Source: Impatiens glandulifera
Lineage: Eukaryota; Streptophyta; Magnoliopsida; Ericales; Balsaminaceae
Direction: 5' to 3'
Length of the DNA stretch: 64,000 nucleotides
Assembly: GCF_907164915.1 (NCBI RefSeq)
Contig: NW_025919514.1
Coordinates: 248,001 to 312,000 of the forward strand
A program made the position numbers and the translations under genes. Position 1 is the stretch's first letter, and each line of letters begins with the position of its first letter. The notes under the pieces are model-generated. The model saw only the letters and a program-made list of their open reading frames with translations. It was not told the DNA's origin and searched no databases. Below, one piece after another: positions 45,598-58,152 of this stretch.

Positions 45598-46060
45598 AAA
45601 TCTAACCAAAATAAAAATGAAATCCTGATTAATACAACGACCTAAGACGTATTTGAAATATCTAACCAAAATTCAAACAAAAATCAACCCTAAACATATA
45701 TGAATCTAACTAAATTAAACTCAAACAAAATCAACAATAAATTAACCAAAAATCAACCTTAAACATATATGAATCTAATCAAAACTCAAACAAAATCAAC
45801 CATAAATCTAACATATACTAACCAAAATCAAACAAAATCAACCATAAATCTAACCGATACTAACCAAAATCAAACAAAATCAACCCTAAAGCTAACATAT
45901 ATTAACCAAAATTATAACAAAAAACCCCTAAATCTAACATATACTAACCAAAATTAAAACAAAATCACCTAAATCTAACATATACTAACCAAAATTAAAA
46001 CTAAATCATCTAAATGTAACATTTTTATATATAAATCTAACATATACTAACTTTAAGTTG
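45598..46060. repeat. ~40-bp tandem repeat (AAATCTAACATATACTAACC)
   Basis: About ten degenerate copies of a C-poor-G unit reading AATCTAACATATACTAACC and AAAATCAAACAAAATCAACC. An open frame over it is only the repeat read through. Followed to 46140 by GA-rich non-coding sequence. Confidence 0.7.
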
Positions 46061-46147
46061 AAGAATCTGTAGCGATGAGAGAGCGGAGGGTGGGGGAGAG
46101 AGAGGAATCTGGAATAATCGGGAAAAGAAAAGGGGAACTAGTTTTTA

Positions 46148-46460
46148 ATTAGTAAGGTTTTTACCAAGAGTTCACCTAAAACTCTTGGTACTTACTTATT
46201 GGGAAAGTTAAAATTGAAGGTTTTCCAATAAACCTTCACAATTACCCATTCCCAACACTTAAAATTATTTTTGATTTTTTTTAGAAAAAGTCAAAACCGA
46301 ATGTTTATTGAAAAGCATTCGCAATTACCAATTTGGGAAAAGTTAAAACTGAAGGTTCTTTGAATAACTTTGCAATTACCCCTTTCCAATACTTATAATT
46401 ATTTTTGTTTTTTTTGGGGAAAAGTTAAAACCGAAGGTTTATTGAAAACCTTCGAATTAC
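46148..46460. mobile_element. CACTA-like small element, left part (split by element D)
   Basis: Repeated hairpin arms such as CCGAAGGTTTATTGAAAACC and GAAGGTTTTCCAATAAACC, with TTGCAATTACC between. The sequence continues beyond element D at 59791 in register (ATTAC then CAATTCGGGGAAAG, as in the intact copy at 46331). The left end, near ATTAGTAAGG, is uncertain. Confidence 0.55.
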
Positions 46461-47992
46461 TATTAGATTAAATAGTTAATCAATTCTTAGTATAAATAAG
46501 AACTGAATTATGTTAAAATTAATCTTGTGTAGATTAAAAGAAATCGGGAAGAAAAGCTGTACAACAGTTGATCAAAATCGGTTTGTGATCAAGTCCGGTA
46601 TAATGCAAAGAGGCGCATTCAGTTTTACCTTCAAATCAGTATTTGAAACACTATGGTTCTTGTTTAAAGGGAAGCTTCCGGTAGTTTTCAACATCGGTTT
46701 TATAAAGAAGACGTATCCAGCATTATATACTTCCGATAGTTTACAAAATCGGTTTTATAAAGAAGACGTATCTAGTATTATAACTTCCGGTATTTTACAA
46801 CATCAGATTTATATTAAGATGCATATGGTATTTTATGAATTGTGTCATGTATTTTATACCTTGATTTTATATCCGATAGTTTATCCATATCGGTTTTTGG
46901 ATAAACGCATCTGGTTTTATCTCACTCTCAAGCCTTCCAGTATTTTACATAAAAGTCGGTACTATATCCAAAATGCGCACCTGATAGTTTATCTCAATCG
47001 GCTTTCGGATAAACATCTCCGGTAATTTATCAATTCAACTTTATATTAAGCGTACCCATTATTTTACCAATTCGGTCATACAAGGCGCTTCCAAGTTCGA
47101 CACTTTCACTAAGCACATTCTTGTACCTGATCAATCTTAATTCCTGAATAAGCATTCGTTATTAGTAGTCTGACTCCGCATCAAATCAGACTTATGCAAG
47201 ACTTCTATGAACCAAGTCTAATCAAATCTTCTGAGTTGTACGTTCCTCGTACAATGCAATCCCATTAATGAATATTTTGGCTTACTATCATCTAAGTACA
47301 GACAAGATCGAAGAGGATCATCTCCGATGTACTTTCCTAGAACCCATCCAATCAAATAAGGATTGGCGTTCTATGAAGAAAATATATCCGTTATATGACC
47401 GTTGCAACTTGACTATTTAAGAAAAAGACAGAGGACAGTTTGCACAACCGGTCTTTTACCATATACATGATCAACTACTTTCACAAGCTCTCCAATCTCT
47501 AAAAGTCCCATAAGCTTTCAAGTTTGATAGAGTGTTAAAATTGTATTACATACTACCTATTCTGTGTGAGTTGGTTAGTATTTAAGTTGATATAATTTGT
47601 TTATGCTCAACAGAGTGAGTGTGCTAGGAGCTCTAAAACAGGTAGTAACTAAGTCCTATTTGTTCGATTGGGTTTGTACAAGTGTTGTATTTAAACCAAA
47701 TCTTCTAGTGCATATCCTTATCAAGGTTGAGAAGAAGGGGTGACGTATGAGTTTCTACTCCGAACATCCATAAAATCTCTTATCTCGTGTATTCTTTTCT
47801 TTCAATGTCATTCACCTGCTGCTTCAAGTCTAAACAAACATTTCTACACTTGAACTCAGTTCAAGAGTTTGTGACGACTTGCGAAGAATAGAAACAAATA
47901 TTAACTTTTAACAGAGTTAATATCAAACGAAGTGTGTGTAAGCGTTCAACATAGTTAGACCCTAGTCTTTATCGTTGTACCAGATCCTAACA
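46461..47992 (+). repeat. Element D 5' LTR (1532 bp)
   Basis: Starts TATTAGATTAAATAG (expected TGTTAGA) and ends CAGATCCTAACA. The U3 side is an array of ~65-bp units reading ATCGGTTTTATAAAGAAGAC, then CTTCCGGTATTTTACA. A 171-codon frame at 46510-47025 is only this array read through. TATA-like CTATTTAAG at ~47413, with TGACCGTTGCA just upstream (47396-47406), resembles the A, B and C core promoters. Confidence 0.85.
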
Positions 47993-47994
47993 AG

Positions 47995-48006
47995 TGGTAT
48001 CAGAGC
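47995..48006 (+). other. Element D primer-binding site
   Basis: TGGTATCAGAGC, two bases inside the LTR end. Confidence 0.9.
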
Positions 48007-48041
48007 AGCCAGTTTCTATTCTCAAGCAATCAAATATCATC

Positions 48042-49718
48042 ATGTCTTCTTTCAACAAGCCGCCCATGTTTCGAAGTGAAGACTTCATTGATTGGAAGCT
48101 ACGTATGAACGTGTATCTGACCTCGCTAGATGATGACATGTGGTATGTCATTACTGACGGCCCGATCAAGATTGAGAAGGAAAGATGCTAGTGGACAAAT
48201 AATGATATAAGGAAGAACAACCTTGCTAACTTGGTCAGAAATTCCATATACGGTACTATGGATAAAAACACGTTTGCAAAGATCAGAGAATGTACTACTG
48301 CCAAGGAAGTATGAGATAAGATCATTCAACTGAATGAGGGCAACGAACAAACCAAAGAGAACAAAATCATGGTTGACACTCAGAAGTTCGATAACATCAA
48401 AATGCATCATGGAGAAACAATTAACAAATTCGAAGAACGCTTCACCAACATCATAAATGAACTTGCCATTTTGGGAAAGGTCTATGGGAACAAGGAAATC
48501 ATAGTCAAGGCATTGAGGGCTCTTCTTAGTGCTTGGGAGGTTAAGACAACCGTGATGAGGGAATCTAGAAACCTCCACAAGATGCATCTGCATGACTTGT
48601 TCGACGATTTAAAAAACTATGAGTTCGAGATGAATTCAAGAAATGAAGATGATCCATCATCTTCGAACGTAACCAGGGAATTAGTGTCATCTGTGGAGCC
48701 AGCGTTCCCCGAACCCATCAAGTCAGCTGAGCGGTTCCGTAAAGATGCAATGACCTTACTCGTCAAGAAGTTTGGCAGATTCATGAAGAAGAATCATTCC
48801 AACTCATCCTACCACCACAAAAACAACCTTAATGATTACAAGGCTAACATTCATTGTTTTAATTGTGATACTTTAGGTCACTACAAGTTAGAATGTCAGA
48901 AGCCAAGGAGAGACGACAATAAAGCAATGCTGGAAGAGGAAAGAAAAAGCAAGTGGGCCCAAAGTGATTCGTATAGTAATAATGAAGAAATTAAATGCTT
49001 CATGGCCAATGATGAAGAGGTATTTGACTTTGCCTCTGAAGAGTTCACTAGAGTCGACTTGATTACTGCACTCAATGACATGGTCATTGAGTGCAAGAAA
49101 CTATATGTTCTCGCCTCAACACAACTAGATAACACGACTGGTAAAACGAATGAACTATCTTATGAGAATAAAAAGCTCAAGGAGACAGTTCAACTATTGA
49201 CCAAGGAAAAAGAGAAAACCAACTATTTGATTGTTGCATGGACTAAGTCTAGGGATGCGGTTAACCAAATGATGAGTCATCAAAGGCCTGCTAACTGTAA
49301 ATTTGGACTAGGCTATGACAACAGCAACCTAGACAAGTCATGCAAGGAGTTGAAACCCAAGAAAGGCAAACTTCCTTCCATAAGTTTTGTCAATGGTACT
49401 TCAACCAACACTCAAACAAGTCACGGTGCAGATGAATCAGTAACTAAAAAGGAACTAAAATATGTGGAGCAAATCGACAAGTCACGGTGGCTTAGTCTTG
49501 AGAGAATGAAAGTCAGTCGGTCGACTGGACATGAACATGATGGGAAGTCAAAGAGGTATCATCATAACTCATCCTCAAAATATTCTGACTCATCGAAAGG
49601 CAGACAGAGAGATGTCAAGCCTTATGCATGTCGAATTATTAAGACTAACACTAGGAGATTCATCAGAATATTACAAGTATGGATCCTTAAAGGACTGATT
49701 AACCGTGGACCCAATTAA
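48042..49718 (+). pseudogene. Element D gag, two early stops
   Basis: Start ATG 48042 (MSSFNKPPMFRSEDFIDW). A stop at 48189 (TAG) and a TGA near 48313 (Trp of 'AKEVWD') come before a 449-codon open frame, 48369-49718. That frame contains the capsid-like block, the zinc knuckle CFNCDTLGHYKLEC near residue 160-175, acidic sequence, a coiled coil and a basic tail ending WILKGLINRGPN, the Gag end also seen in B. Similar throughout to C Gag but without the Asn/Gln repeats. Confidence 0.8.
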
Positions 49719-51110
49719 ATATGGGTACCAAATGTATAAATAGTTTTATTTATAGGTTAAACAAGTTAGTTGCTTGGAAGATTGAAAATGATACTTGGAC
49801 AGTGGATGCTCAAGGAACATGACCGAAAATAGAAAGCTTCTAACCAATATTATGAAAGAAGCTGGATCAAGAATTACATTCAGTGACGACTCCAAGGGTA
49901 AAACCGTGGTCAAGGGTAAGATTGTCCATGGTAACCTCACCATAAACAACGTGCTACTTGTTGAAAATATGTGATATAACCTGCTTAGTATAAGTCAAAT
50001 GTGTGATATAGGATATATTGTTGAATTTCTTAAGAAAGCATGCTTAGTCAGGGATCAACATGGAAGTACCCTATTGACAGGGCATAGGATATGTAGGGCA
50101 TAGGATATGTACCGTTTATACGGTTAACTGGAAAAACAAGACACCTAATCCTATTTGCATGATAGATAAGAACGATTAAAACTGGTTTTGACATAAGAGA
50201 CTTAATTATCTAAATTTTAAAATTATTAACTCTATATGTTCTAAAGAGCTAGTTGAAAGCATTCCTAATTTGAAGTTTCTTAAAGATAAAGTTTGTTCTT
50301 CTTTCCAGATGGGCAAACAGATCTAGTCAACTTTTAAAAGTAAACGTAACATTCAATTTGAAAGATGCTTAGTACTCTTGCATATGGATCTTTTCGGCCC
50401 AATTAAGGTAACTAGTCCAAGAGGCTTGAAATATACCTTAGTAATTATTGATGACTACTCTAGGTTTAATTGAGTTATTTTCTTAGTTTCTAAAGATAAA
50501 GCTACTCCTAATTTTATTAAAATGCTTAAAAAAGACCAAAATGAAAAATTGGTAAGTGTTAAAATAAATTTAGACGTGATAGGGGTACTGAGTTCACTAA
50601 CAGGACACTATCATGTTACCTTGAGGAATCTAGTATTAGACACGAGTTGTCTAATACCAGAACTCCTCAGAAAAACGGCTTAGCTGAAATGAGAAACAGA
50701 ACCCTTAAGGAAGCGACCAAATTTATGATAGATGACTCTAGAGTGGCTCAAAAGCATTGGGCAAAGGCTATCAACACCACATGTCATATTCAAAATCGGT
50801 CAATGATTAATAAAAGATTTAACAAAATTCCTTATGAGATTTACCATGGAAAACTTCCTAATATCTGGTATTTTAGGATCTTTGGTTGTAAGTGTTACAT
50901 TCATAACAATGACAAGAATAATCTAACCGGTTTTGATGCCAAATATGATGTTGGTATTATGTTAGGATATTCTGTAGTTAGTAAAGCTTATAGAGTGTAT
51001 AATAATCAAACTTTAACTGTTAAAGAATCATTCCATGTTGTGTTTGATGAATCTGTCAAAAGTAACACTTCTATATCCATTGATTTGTCTATAACAGAAT
51101 GTTGGACGTA
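49719..51110 (+). pseudogene. Element D protease and integrase, degraded
   Basis: The protease active site WYLDSGCS is mutated to TWTVDAQGT (near 49795), so the catalytic DSG is lost. GKGKIVHGNL-type sequence follows at ~49910. GAG-pre-integrase and HHCC are broken by stops between 50000 and 50330. Integrase pieces: HMDLFGPI near 50390, the second Asp region near 50575, and an open frame 50647-51111 (RTPQKNGLAEMRNRTLKE, with the catalytic Glu kept) running through the C-terminal LGYSVVSKAYRVYN. Confidence 0.75.
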
Positions 51111-52635
51111 AATCTCCAATCTGATAGCGAAGATGAAGTCATGGTCATCCAAAATATTGTCTCTAACCAGAGGCTGAGAATGTTGAAACTCAATAAGATC
51201 AGACCGCAACTCAACATGCTACTAAAAGTCTGGATAATTCTGAGCAAACCGTTCGGTCAGAACTTGATCAACCAACTAGTCTATCAAATCTTGATCAAAT
51301 AATCGGTTGGTTAGAAAATGTTTCGGGACCAAACTTCAAATGGAACATAAATCATCCTCATGAGCTAATTAAAAACTTTGAGGCTATTCGAATTTTTTTA
51401 GTGTTTGCTGCTTTTAAAAACTTCAAGGTTTTCAAATGGATGTTAAAAGTGCATTTCTTAATGGAATAATTAATGAGGAAATCTACATTAAGCAGCCTCC
51501 CGGTTTTAAAAACTTCACTTTGATAAATCACGTGTTTATATTAGACAAAGCATTATATGATCTTAAACAAGCTCCTAGAGCATGGTATGATACTCTTACT
51601 AAGTTCCTATTTGATCATGATTTTACTATAGGATCTGTTGATAAAACACTATTCAAGTTTGAAAAAGACTCATATTTTACTTGTTCAAATATATGTTGAT
51701 GATATTATCTTTGGGTCAGCTAACCCCAAACTGTGTGAGAAGTTTTCTAAGATGATGACAAATAAATTCGAGATGAGCATGTTGGGGGAGCTAAGCTTCT
51801 TCTTAGGCCTTCAAGTTCGTCAACTTGAAGGATGCACCTTCATCAAACAAGAAAAATACACAAAGAAGCTATTGAAGAAGTTCGGCATGGAGAGCTTCTA
51901 TACTTTTCAACACAGATGAGCTCATCAATCAAGCTTAATAAGGATGAAGATGGTCAAAGAGTTGACATCACTGCTTATCGAGGGATCGTCGATTTTTTCC
52001 TTAATCTAACAACAAGCAGGCCAAACATTCTTTTCGTTGTTGATGTTTGCGGGAGATTTAAGGCTAATCCTAAACAATCTCATTATGTAGCTGCTAAAAG
52101 AATCTTGAAATACCTTAAGGGCACTCAAAATGTGGGACTGTGGTATTCAAAGGATTCTAGTTTCAATTTGATTAGCTACTCTGATGTAGACTATGCAGAT
52201 TGTAAAGTGGACAAGAAAAGCACCAGTGGAACATGTCAATTCCTTGGCAATCTACTTGTCTCCTGGTACAACAAGAAACATACCTCCATTGCAACATCAA
52301 CGAACAAAGCAGAATATCTTGTCGCTGGCAGTTGCTGAGATCAATTACAATGAATATAACAACAACTAAAAGATTTTGGTATCCAGACTGATGAATCCCC
52401 AATCTTCTGTGACAACACCAACGCCATTTCCATAACCTACAATCCAGTGTTGCACTCAAGGACCAAGAACATAGATATCAGACACCACTTCATCCGAGAT
52501 CATGTGTTGTAGAAGCATATCCAGCTGGATTATGTCCCAACCGATCAACAAGTGGCTGATATATTTACCAAGTCACTCCAAGTGACTATGTTTTCTTACT
52601 TTAGAAATATTTTGGGTCTTAAAGACATTAACTAA
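51111..52635 (+). pseudogene. Element D reverse transcriptase-RNase H, frameshifted
   Basis: RT frames: 51436-51699 ([22 protein letters not shown]), 51638-51919 ([13 protein letters not shown], with YVDD intact). RNase H frame 51832-52338 (SDVDYADCKVDKKSTSG), continuing with stops to IFCDNTNAI and a final ILGLKDIN-stop at 52633. The RT N-terminus (fingers) is deleted; the linker joins directly to EAIRIFLVFAAF near 51380. Clear frameshifts near 51680 and 51900. Confidence 0.8.
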
Positions 52636-52890
52636 ACTTTCTGAAATATGACATGCACATAGGGAGAACCTCCCTCTTTTTCAAAATGTTCTTATTGCAT
52701 CTACTTTCATACAAACCACAACATGCATTGAGGGAGAAGTCTTCGCTTCTCAAAACATATCAGTGTTGCACTTGTCTTCATAAAAATACCACGCATGAAT
52801 TTAGGGAGAACCCTTTACTTCTAAAAAACATCTCTTACTGCATGATCTTATAAAATACTTATTTGCATGAATTTAAAGGGAAAATAACTT
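52636..52890 (+). repeat. ~72-bp tandem repeats with purine tracts after pol
   Basis: Four copies begin near 52648, 52727, 52799 and 52865. Each has GCATG(A)ATTTAGGGAGAAC, then ACTTCTCAAAACAT. Each carries AGGGAGAA, close to the polypurine tract at 58135-58152. Confidence 0.6.
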
Positions 52891-53504
52891 GGTAAATCAA
52901 TCAGATAGATAAAACCAAACGGTTTTCTCCTTTTTAAACTGACCAGATCACTCAACCGAAGCAACTGTAGATAAAACTGAATATCTTTAGCAACCTAGAA
53001 CTTAAGCCCGTCGATTATTTATAATTTGAACAAATACCGCTCGGTTACATTTCTATTTTAAGCGGAAGCGGTTTTGTCCTCAAAAATAAATAACCGGTCC
53101 CTTAAATTCAAGATATGCAAACAATTATTTTGGTTATCTACATGAAAATTTCGGTAGTTTCATCTTTGAATCAAAATATGACAGCTGTCTATTTTTGTCA
53201 TTATCTGTCTATATATATTCCCTCTCAGAAATTAAATAGTCATACCTCAAATAACGTGAAGACTTGTGTCTCTCAACGTTCAAAAGTATGACTAACATAC
53301 TTATAACGATCACTTTTCTTTTCCCAATGGAATTTAGGATGAACTTTAAATAATTTCCCCCTATTTAATGAAGTCTTTATTGAGAGTAACCCACACATCT
53401 GAAGCATCCCAAAACCCCTTTAAGTATTTCTAAGTTCCATCTTCTATCGATCTATAACTCTCTCTCTCTCAAACAAAAGTCTCTTTTCCTCTAAAATCAA
53501 AGAA
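52891..53504. other. Element D spacer before first env-like gene
   Basis: Non-coding, with CCGGTT motifs. TATATATATT at ~53210 and a CTCTCTCTCTC leader at 53459 may belong to a promoter for the env-like gene at 53505. Confidence 0.45.
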
Positions 53505-54158
53505 ATGGATGCGGCTTTTGCTCATAATACTCTAATCATCGACTTCGACTATGTCTTGTCCATCGGGGATGAAGATATAACTTCCATGTTCAAATTTCTT
53601 GAGAACTCTGGCTTAAGTAAATTTCTCGAGGGATCAAAGATAATCCATGAAGATGTTGTCTTCGAGTTCTTTGAAAATGCAAGGGTGGTTGAAGAAAATT
53701 ATATCATGTCAGAAGTAAGAGGACAAGAATTCTTCTTTTCTGAATAAGACTTTGCACGCTCCTTCGAACTTCCAACGGAAGGGTTCTCTGAATTCCCCCC
53801 TTCTCCAAGTGACATTAACTACGAGATGTCACTCATCTTCTCAAACTCCTCTACTCATGTTAAAACCTATGGGGTTAAATCTTCTTTGAAAATAAAATTT
53901 TCACTACTCAATGACATCATCTCCAGGTGTATTCTGGCTAAAGAATCCACAAAAATCTATTCCAAGAAGATCTTTGAAATGATGATGGCCATAACTAGAG
54001 GCATTCCAATCAATTGGTCAAAGGTCATTTTCGACAACTTGAAGAAAATGATATCTTCCCCAAAAATGATGACTGTTACGTCACTCAACATAGCACCTTC
54101 TTCGATATTAATGTTTATATTGAACCCGAAACTGGCCCTAAACCCTCCCAGATCTTGA
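53505..54158 (+). pseudogene. Element D env-like ORF 1
   Basis: Start ATG 53505 (MDAAFAHNTLIIDFDYVLS). Head domain with LSKFLEGSKIIHEDVVFEFF. A TAA at ~53745 follows FFFSE, then the frame continues FELPTEGFSEFP and reaches MAITRGIPINWSKVIFDNLKKM. It ends at a stop at 54156 after a frame change. Nearest in layout to C ORF 1 and ORF 2 (short form). Confidence 0.65.
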
Positions 54159-54712
54159 ACAATGACAAAGTCTATGCCTAGATCGATAGGATAGAAACAA
54201 AAAAGGCTAAGAAAGAAATGCTCTTAGGGTCCCCAAGTCACTAGATTTAAATTTTAATATTTCTAATGTTGTCAAGTAAGAATTGGGAAAATGATCTTCA
54301 TGTTAAATCCCTGTGAACCGGTTATTTAACCGGTTATTTAAATTTGTCTTAATGGAATTATGTGTTATTAATGAATATTTTCATTATTAAATAACAAAAT
54401 TTTATTTTAATTTATGACCGTTATAGAATATTCATGATTAAATATTAAATCATAATGAATTTTTCTTGGAAATATATCTTTTTAAAATGGCTCCATTTTC
54501 CCCTTTAATAACTTTGGGGAACAAGCGCTATTAAAACGACGGTTCATTTTCTTTTTGAACGGTTTGAAACAAGTTTGGTAAATCTCTTTAAATATGGAGT
54601 GCATGCTGATATTTTATCTTCATGCTCTCTTGAAAAACTCTAAATTTCTTGCTGCTCCTCCTTTTCTCTAGAAATATTCTTAATCTTCATCTGCCTCTCT
54701 AAGACTATCGAT
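54159..54712. other. Spacer between the two env-like genes of element D
   Basis: Non-coding AT-rich sequence with GACGGTTC and AACGGTTTG at ~54538-54570 and a TATA-like TTTAAATATGG at 54587-54597, ~120 bases before the next ATG. Confidence 0.45.
54587..54597 (+). promoter_or_regulatory. TATA-like box upstream of element D env-like ORF 2
   Basis: TTTAAATATGG, ~120 bases before the ATG, with AACGGTT ~30 bases further upstream and a CTCTC-rich leader. Confidence 0.4.
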
Positions 54713-57700
54713 ATGGCTAAGGATAATGTATTCTATAACAATGTTATGCAAGTGGATTTTAAGTCCGTCTATGAATCAAGAATACCGGAGATGGCAACAA
54801 TGTTCCGATCTATTGAAGCTTCCTGCCTCAGAACGTTCCTGGAAGAATCTTTTATATGTTATGATGAAGCAGTCCAGACATTCTTCGACTTAGAGAAGAT
54901 AGTCGATGACTCTATATATGCCAAAGTGAATGGTGTGGAGTTCACCCTTATTGAAGAAATTTTCGCTAAAATATTGAAGCTCCCTATAAGGGGCCAGGAA
55001 TTCTTTAAGGCAATGTCACCTGGTGCACTATCCCGATGCAAATCAACTTTTTCGATAGCGGTGTCCCAGTTAGCTGTAGTGGAAAGAAGAAGGACCTAAA
55101 ATGTGAGTATCACATTCTTAGCGATGTCGTTGCTAAAGCGCTCCAAGGAAGATGCGGAGCTTACGACTCAATCACCTAGTCTAAGTTCGACATGATGACT
55201 ACTATAATCAGGGGTGATATCGTCAACTGGGGATTCGTCTTATTTAACATTCTAAGAGAAATGGTATCTCCCCACACCAATAGATGTCTAGGTTTCTCAA
55301 TCCATATAGGATGGATATTAAAGCATTTATATGTGCCCACCGGTCCAGGTACACCGTTAAACCCTAACAAAATCATGTCTTCTATCACTGTCACTCGATA
55401 CATTACCAGGATTAATTAAGGCAAGGAGTCTAACTCCGAGACTTCCGGAAAACAATCTAGTGGCGGTAAAATTTCCGGTACAAAATTGACAGGCGAAAAG
55501 TCGATGGGCGGCTCTAAGCGAATAAATACCTCCACCCGTGCCGCGTCGGCAAAAAGAATCAGATCGGGGGTTGAGTCCACTTCGAGTACCAACAATATTG
55601 CTTGAACCGGACCTAGAGAAACCGGTGAAATCACCTCATCTCGAAAGAGAACTCGACCTGAGGTAAACATTCCTTTTCCTCATCTATTTAACGCCTCCTC
55701 TGTGCTGGTAGATAATCCAGTTCATGAGCAAGGCTCTACACTTCTTCTCACTACGATTGAGCCTGCGACTTTAGAAGTTCAATCGGTAGTTATTGATGCT
55801 ACAAATAAGGTAGTCGATGTTGATGTTGTCGATCGGTTGGAAGTCTCTCAAACCGACCGGTTAAACGATGGTCCCCAAACTGATAGGTTATTTATTCCTC
55901 AATCTGACCAGTCAGATGCTGCTCAAACCGATCGGTCTAATAAATTGTAAACCGGCTTGCCTGAAGTTGCTGCATCTGGTCAAACTGACCATGCTCTAGT
56001 TACTCAGTAGGAAGTTCTAACTCCGGTTATGACCTCCTCAACAACTGTTGATACAACGGTTGTGATGGCCGTTAATGAAGACTCCATTCTTATTCCATAA
56101 TTTCCACTAGGGATCCTATACATCGTGCCTGCTCCAAATGAAAATGCCACAAGTAAGGTTTTGGTAGAAACAATCCAAAGATGCTTCTCTTCGTTTGCTA
56201 AAATGAGAAAAATAAGGGGGATTGAGCTTAGAGAATGGATTCCAGAACCTAAATGAGCTGAAGTTGCTGGGGCAGGAAAAAGTACCGCTACTCCACCTCT
56301 TGACTCGCCTCTTGACGTTACCCTAGAGGCTTAGACATCTATCCAACTGATACTCGAATAGGCTGAAGTTGATGCTAAGTTGAAAATCGATTTATTCAAC
56401 TCTTGGGTGAACCTCAGATTGGGGACAAGCTTCAATGAGGCGCTTCTAAATGTAGCCGAAGATGAGAAGTGGTCTAAATTACTGAGCTTGTAAGTAGTGA
56501 TCTTCTCTATAACTAAAACAAAATATGTCTCCGAAGCCCTCAGACGAAGCGCATTCGTGGAGGCAAATGCAAGGGGTCATGCTATTTTTCCCTTCTACAA
56601 AGCCTGCAAATTGAACTTTAATCAAACTACAAACACTGCAAGAACAGACACGGAAGTGATTAATCACTTAAATGGGCTATTAGAGGAGTATAATTCCACT
56701 ATTCTTCGGTATGTGGATGATTATGAATGTTCCAATTTAGAACTGGTCAGATTATCGATGAAGAGACTAATATATCGAAGGAACATCCGAACGAGAAGGA
56801 GAGGACCTCTGCAGAAGAACGAGAATTATTCGATGGGTATGAGGTGAAGGGACCTTGTGTTAAGGAGCAATATTGTATTCCAAGACAAGACTGTGAACAT
56901 ATTGAAAAAGCCATGGAGATAACTTCTGCTGACAAAGTGGCATCAAGTCTTTTCTCCTCAAAATTTGAAGGTCATAAGAATGAGGATGGGCAAGATGAAG
57001 CTCTTTCAAATCCATCATTCGCAGCCGACAAGGGTCCTTCCTCCTCTCATCAAGTCGAAAATCCTGAACCGACCGGTAATGAACTTCCTCCTCCAGATTA
57101 TGCTGAAGTTCAGAGATTCAAGTATCCAAATCATTCTCACTCCTCTTCGGGTAAGTCCTCTAAATCCAAAGAAGTCTCTATCCGTACTCGTGAAACCAGG
57201 GATTGATGTCTTGAAGATTCGGTCGGTCAACAAGATGCTCCAACAGAACCGAAGATGTCTATTCATATTAGTTCTCATCATATTAGACCTCTCCGATGTA
57301 CTCCGACTGGCTCTCATTTCTCCACTCTGTCTCACTCTAAGGAAGAGTCTCTCCAAATTGAGAATATTCGACGCATAGTCATGGAGGCGATGGCTCCATG
57401 GCGTGATTTTTTCCAAGCTATCAGTTCGAGGTTGGACTGGATAGAAAGCTCATATGAAGCAAAAGACACCAACCTTGACAGAAACAATCAAGAAAATGTT
57501 TCGAATAAAACAAGATTTAAACAAGTTCGAACCTTTCTTCAACAAAACCCTAAATCTCTAGAGAGAAACAAAGTCGTAAGTTGAGGTTCTTACATTCCAA
57601 TTTTTGGAATAGAAATGGCTTACTCCCACAATGCTGCCAATGTAGAAAGACTGAAAGAGGCAGATGTGATCGCATAACACTTTCAAGATGAAGAGAATGC

Positions 57701-57935
57701 AGTAGTTGTGGCTGCTAAACAAACTGAAGCTAATGAAGACAATATGACCATAGCCCAAATAGATATTCAACAAGAAAACCAAAATTTTGATCCAAACAAA
57801 GACTACGTCGAAGTAATGGTTTTTCCATTGACGTTGTCCCTATATCTTCAAGGGGTCGTTGACGTAACACCGGTGGTCTACCCAGTAGCAATTTTATGAT
57901 CGGGCTGAGAGAGTATATCAAAAAGAGAACTTCAA
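54713..57935 (+). pseudogene. Element D env-like ORF 2 (long form), many lesions
   Basis: Start ATG 54713 (MAKDNVFYNNVMQVDF). Head domain to ~55420 (LRTFLEESFICYDEAVQTFF, KLPIRG, IIRGDIVNWGFVLFNILREM) with a frame break near 55080. The middle is Ser/Thr-rich with short QTDRL-type repeats (55840-55950). A region like B's KKRVANEKKFLKWA follows (56340-56720), then acidic sequence and a terminal coiled coil (57255-57584: IENIRRIVMEAMAPWRDFF, ISSRLDWIE). The order matches B's long env-like gene, but the RGG-like tail is not seen. End position approximate. Confidence 0.6.
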
Positions 57936-58134
57936 GGGAGGGATTCTAAAAATTTCTTTTAATTTATTTATTTCTATGTTTTTTAATTATGAACTCATTA
58001 AAATGCTTTTGCTGAACACTTGGTTTTTGACTAACTGCATTCCTTGTTTTGGTTATCAAACAAGGAAGTCAAATGATGCATGTTAACAATGTTTTTGATC
58101 AATTGCTGGTTTTGATAGTTTCAAATTAAGAAAC

Positions 58135-58152
58135 AATTAAAAAGGGAGAAAT
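58135..58152 (+). other. Element D polypurine tract
   Basis: AATTAAAAAGGGAGAAAT directly before TGTTAGACTAAAATAGC. Confidence 0.75.

Noticed and set aside
45769..45957. 62-codon Asn/Thr-rich frame
   Set aside because: It is the ~40-bp tandem repeat read through; no start context or conservation is visible.
46510..47025. 171-codon open frame
   Set aside because: It lies in the U3 part of the D LTR and reads through ~65-bp tandem units. Its inverted copy at the other end of D has stops. No domain.
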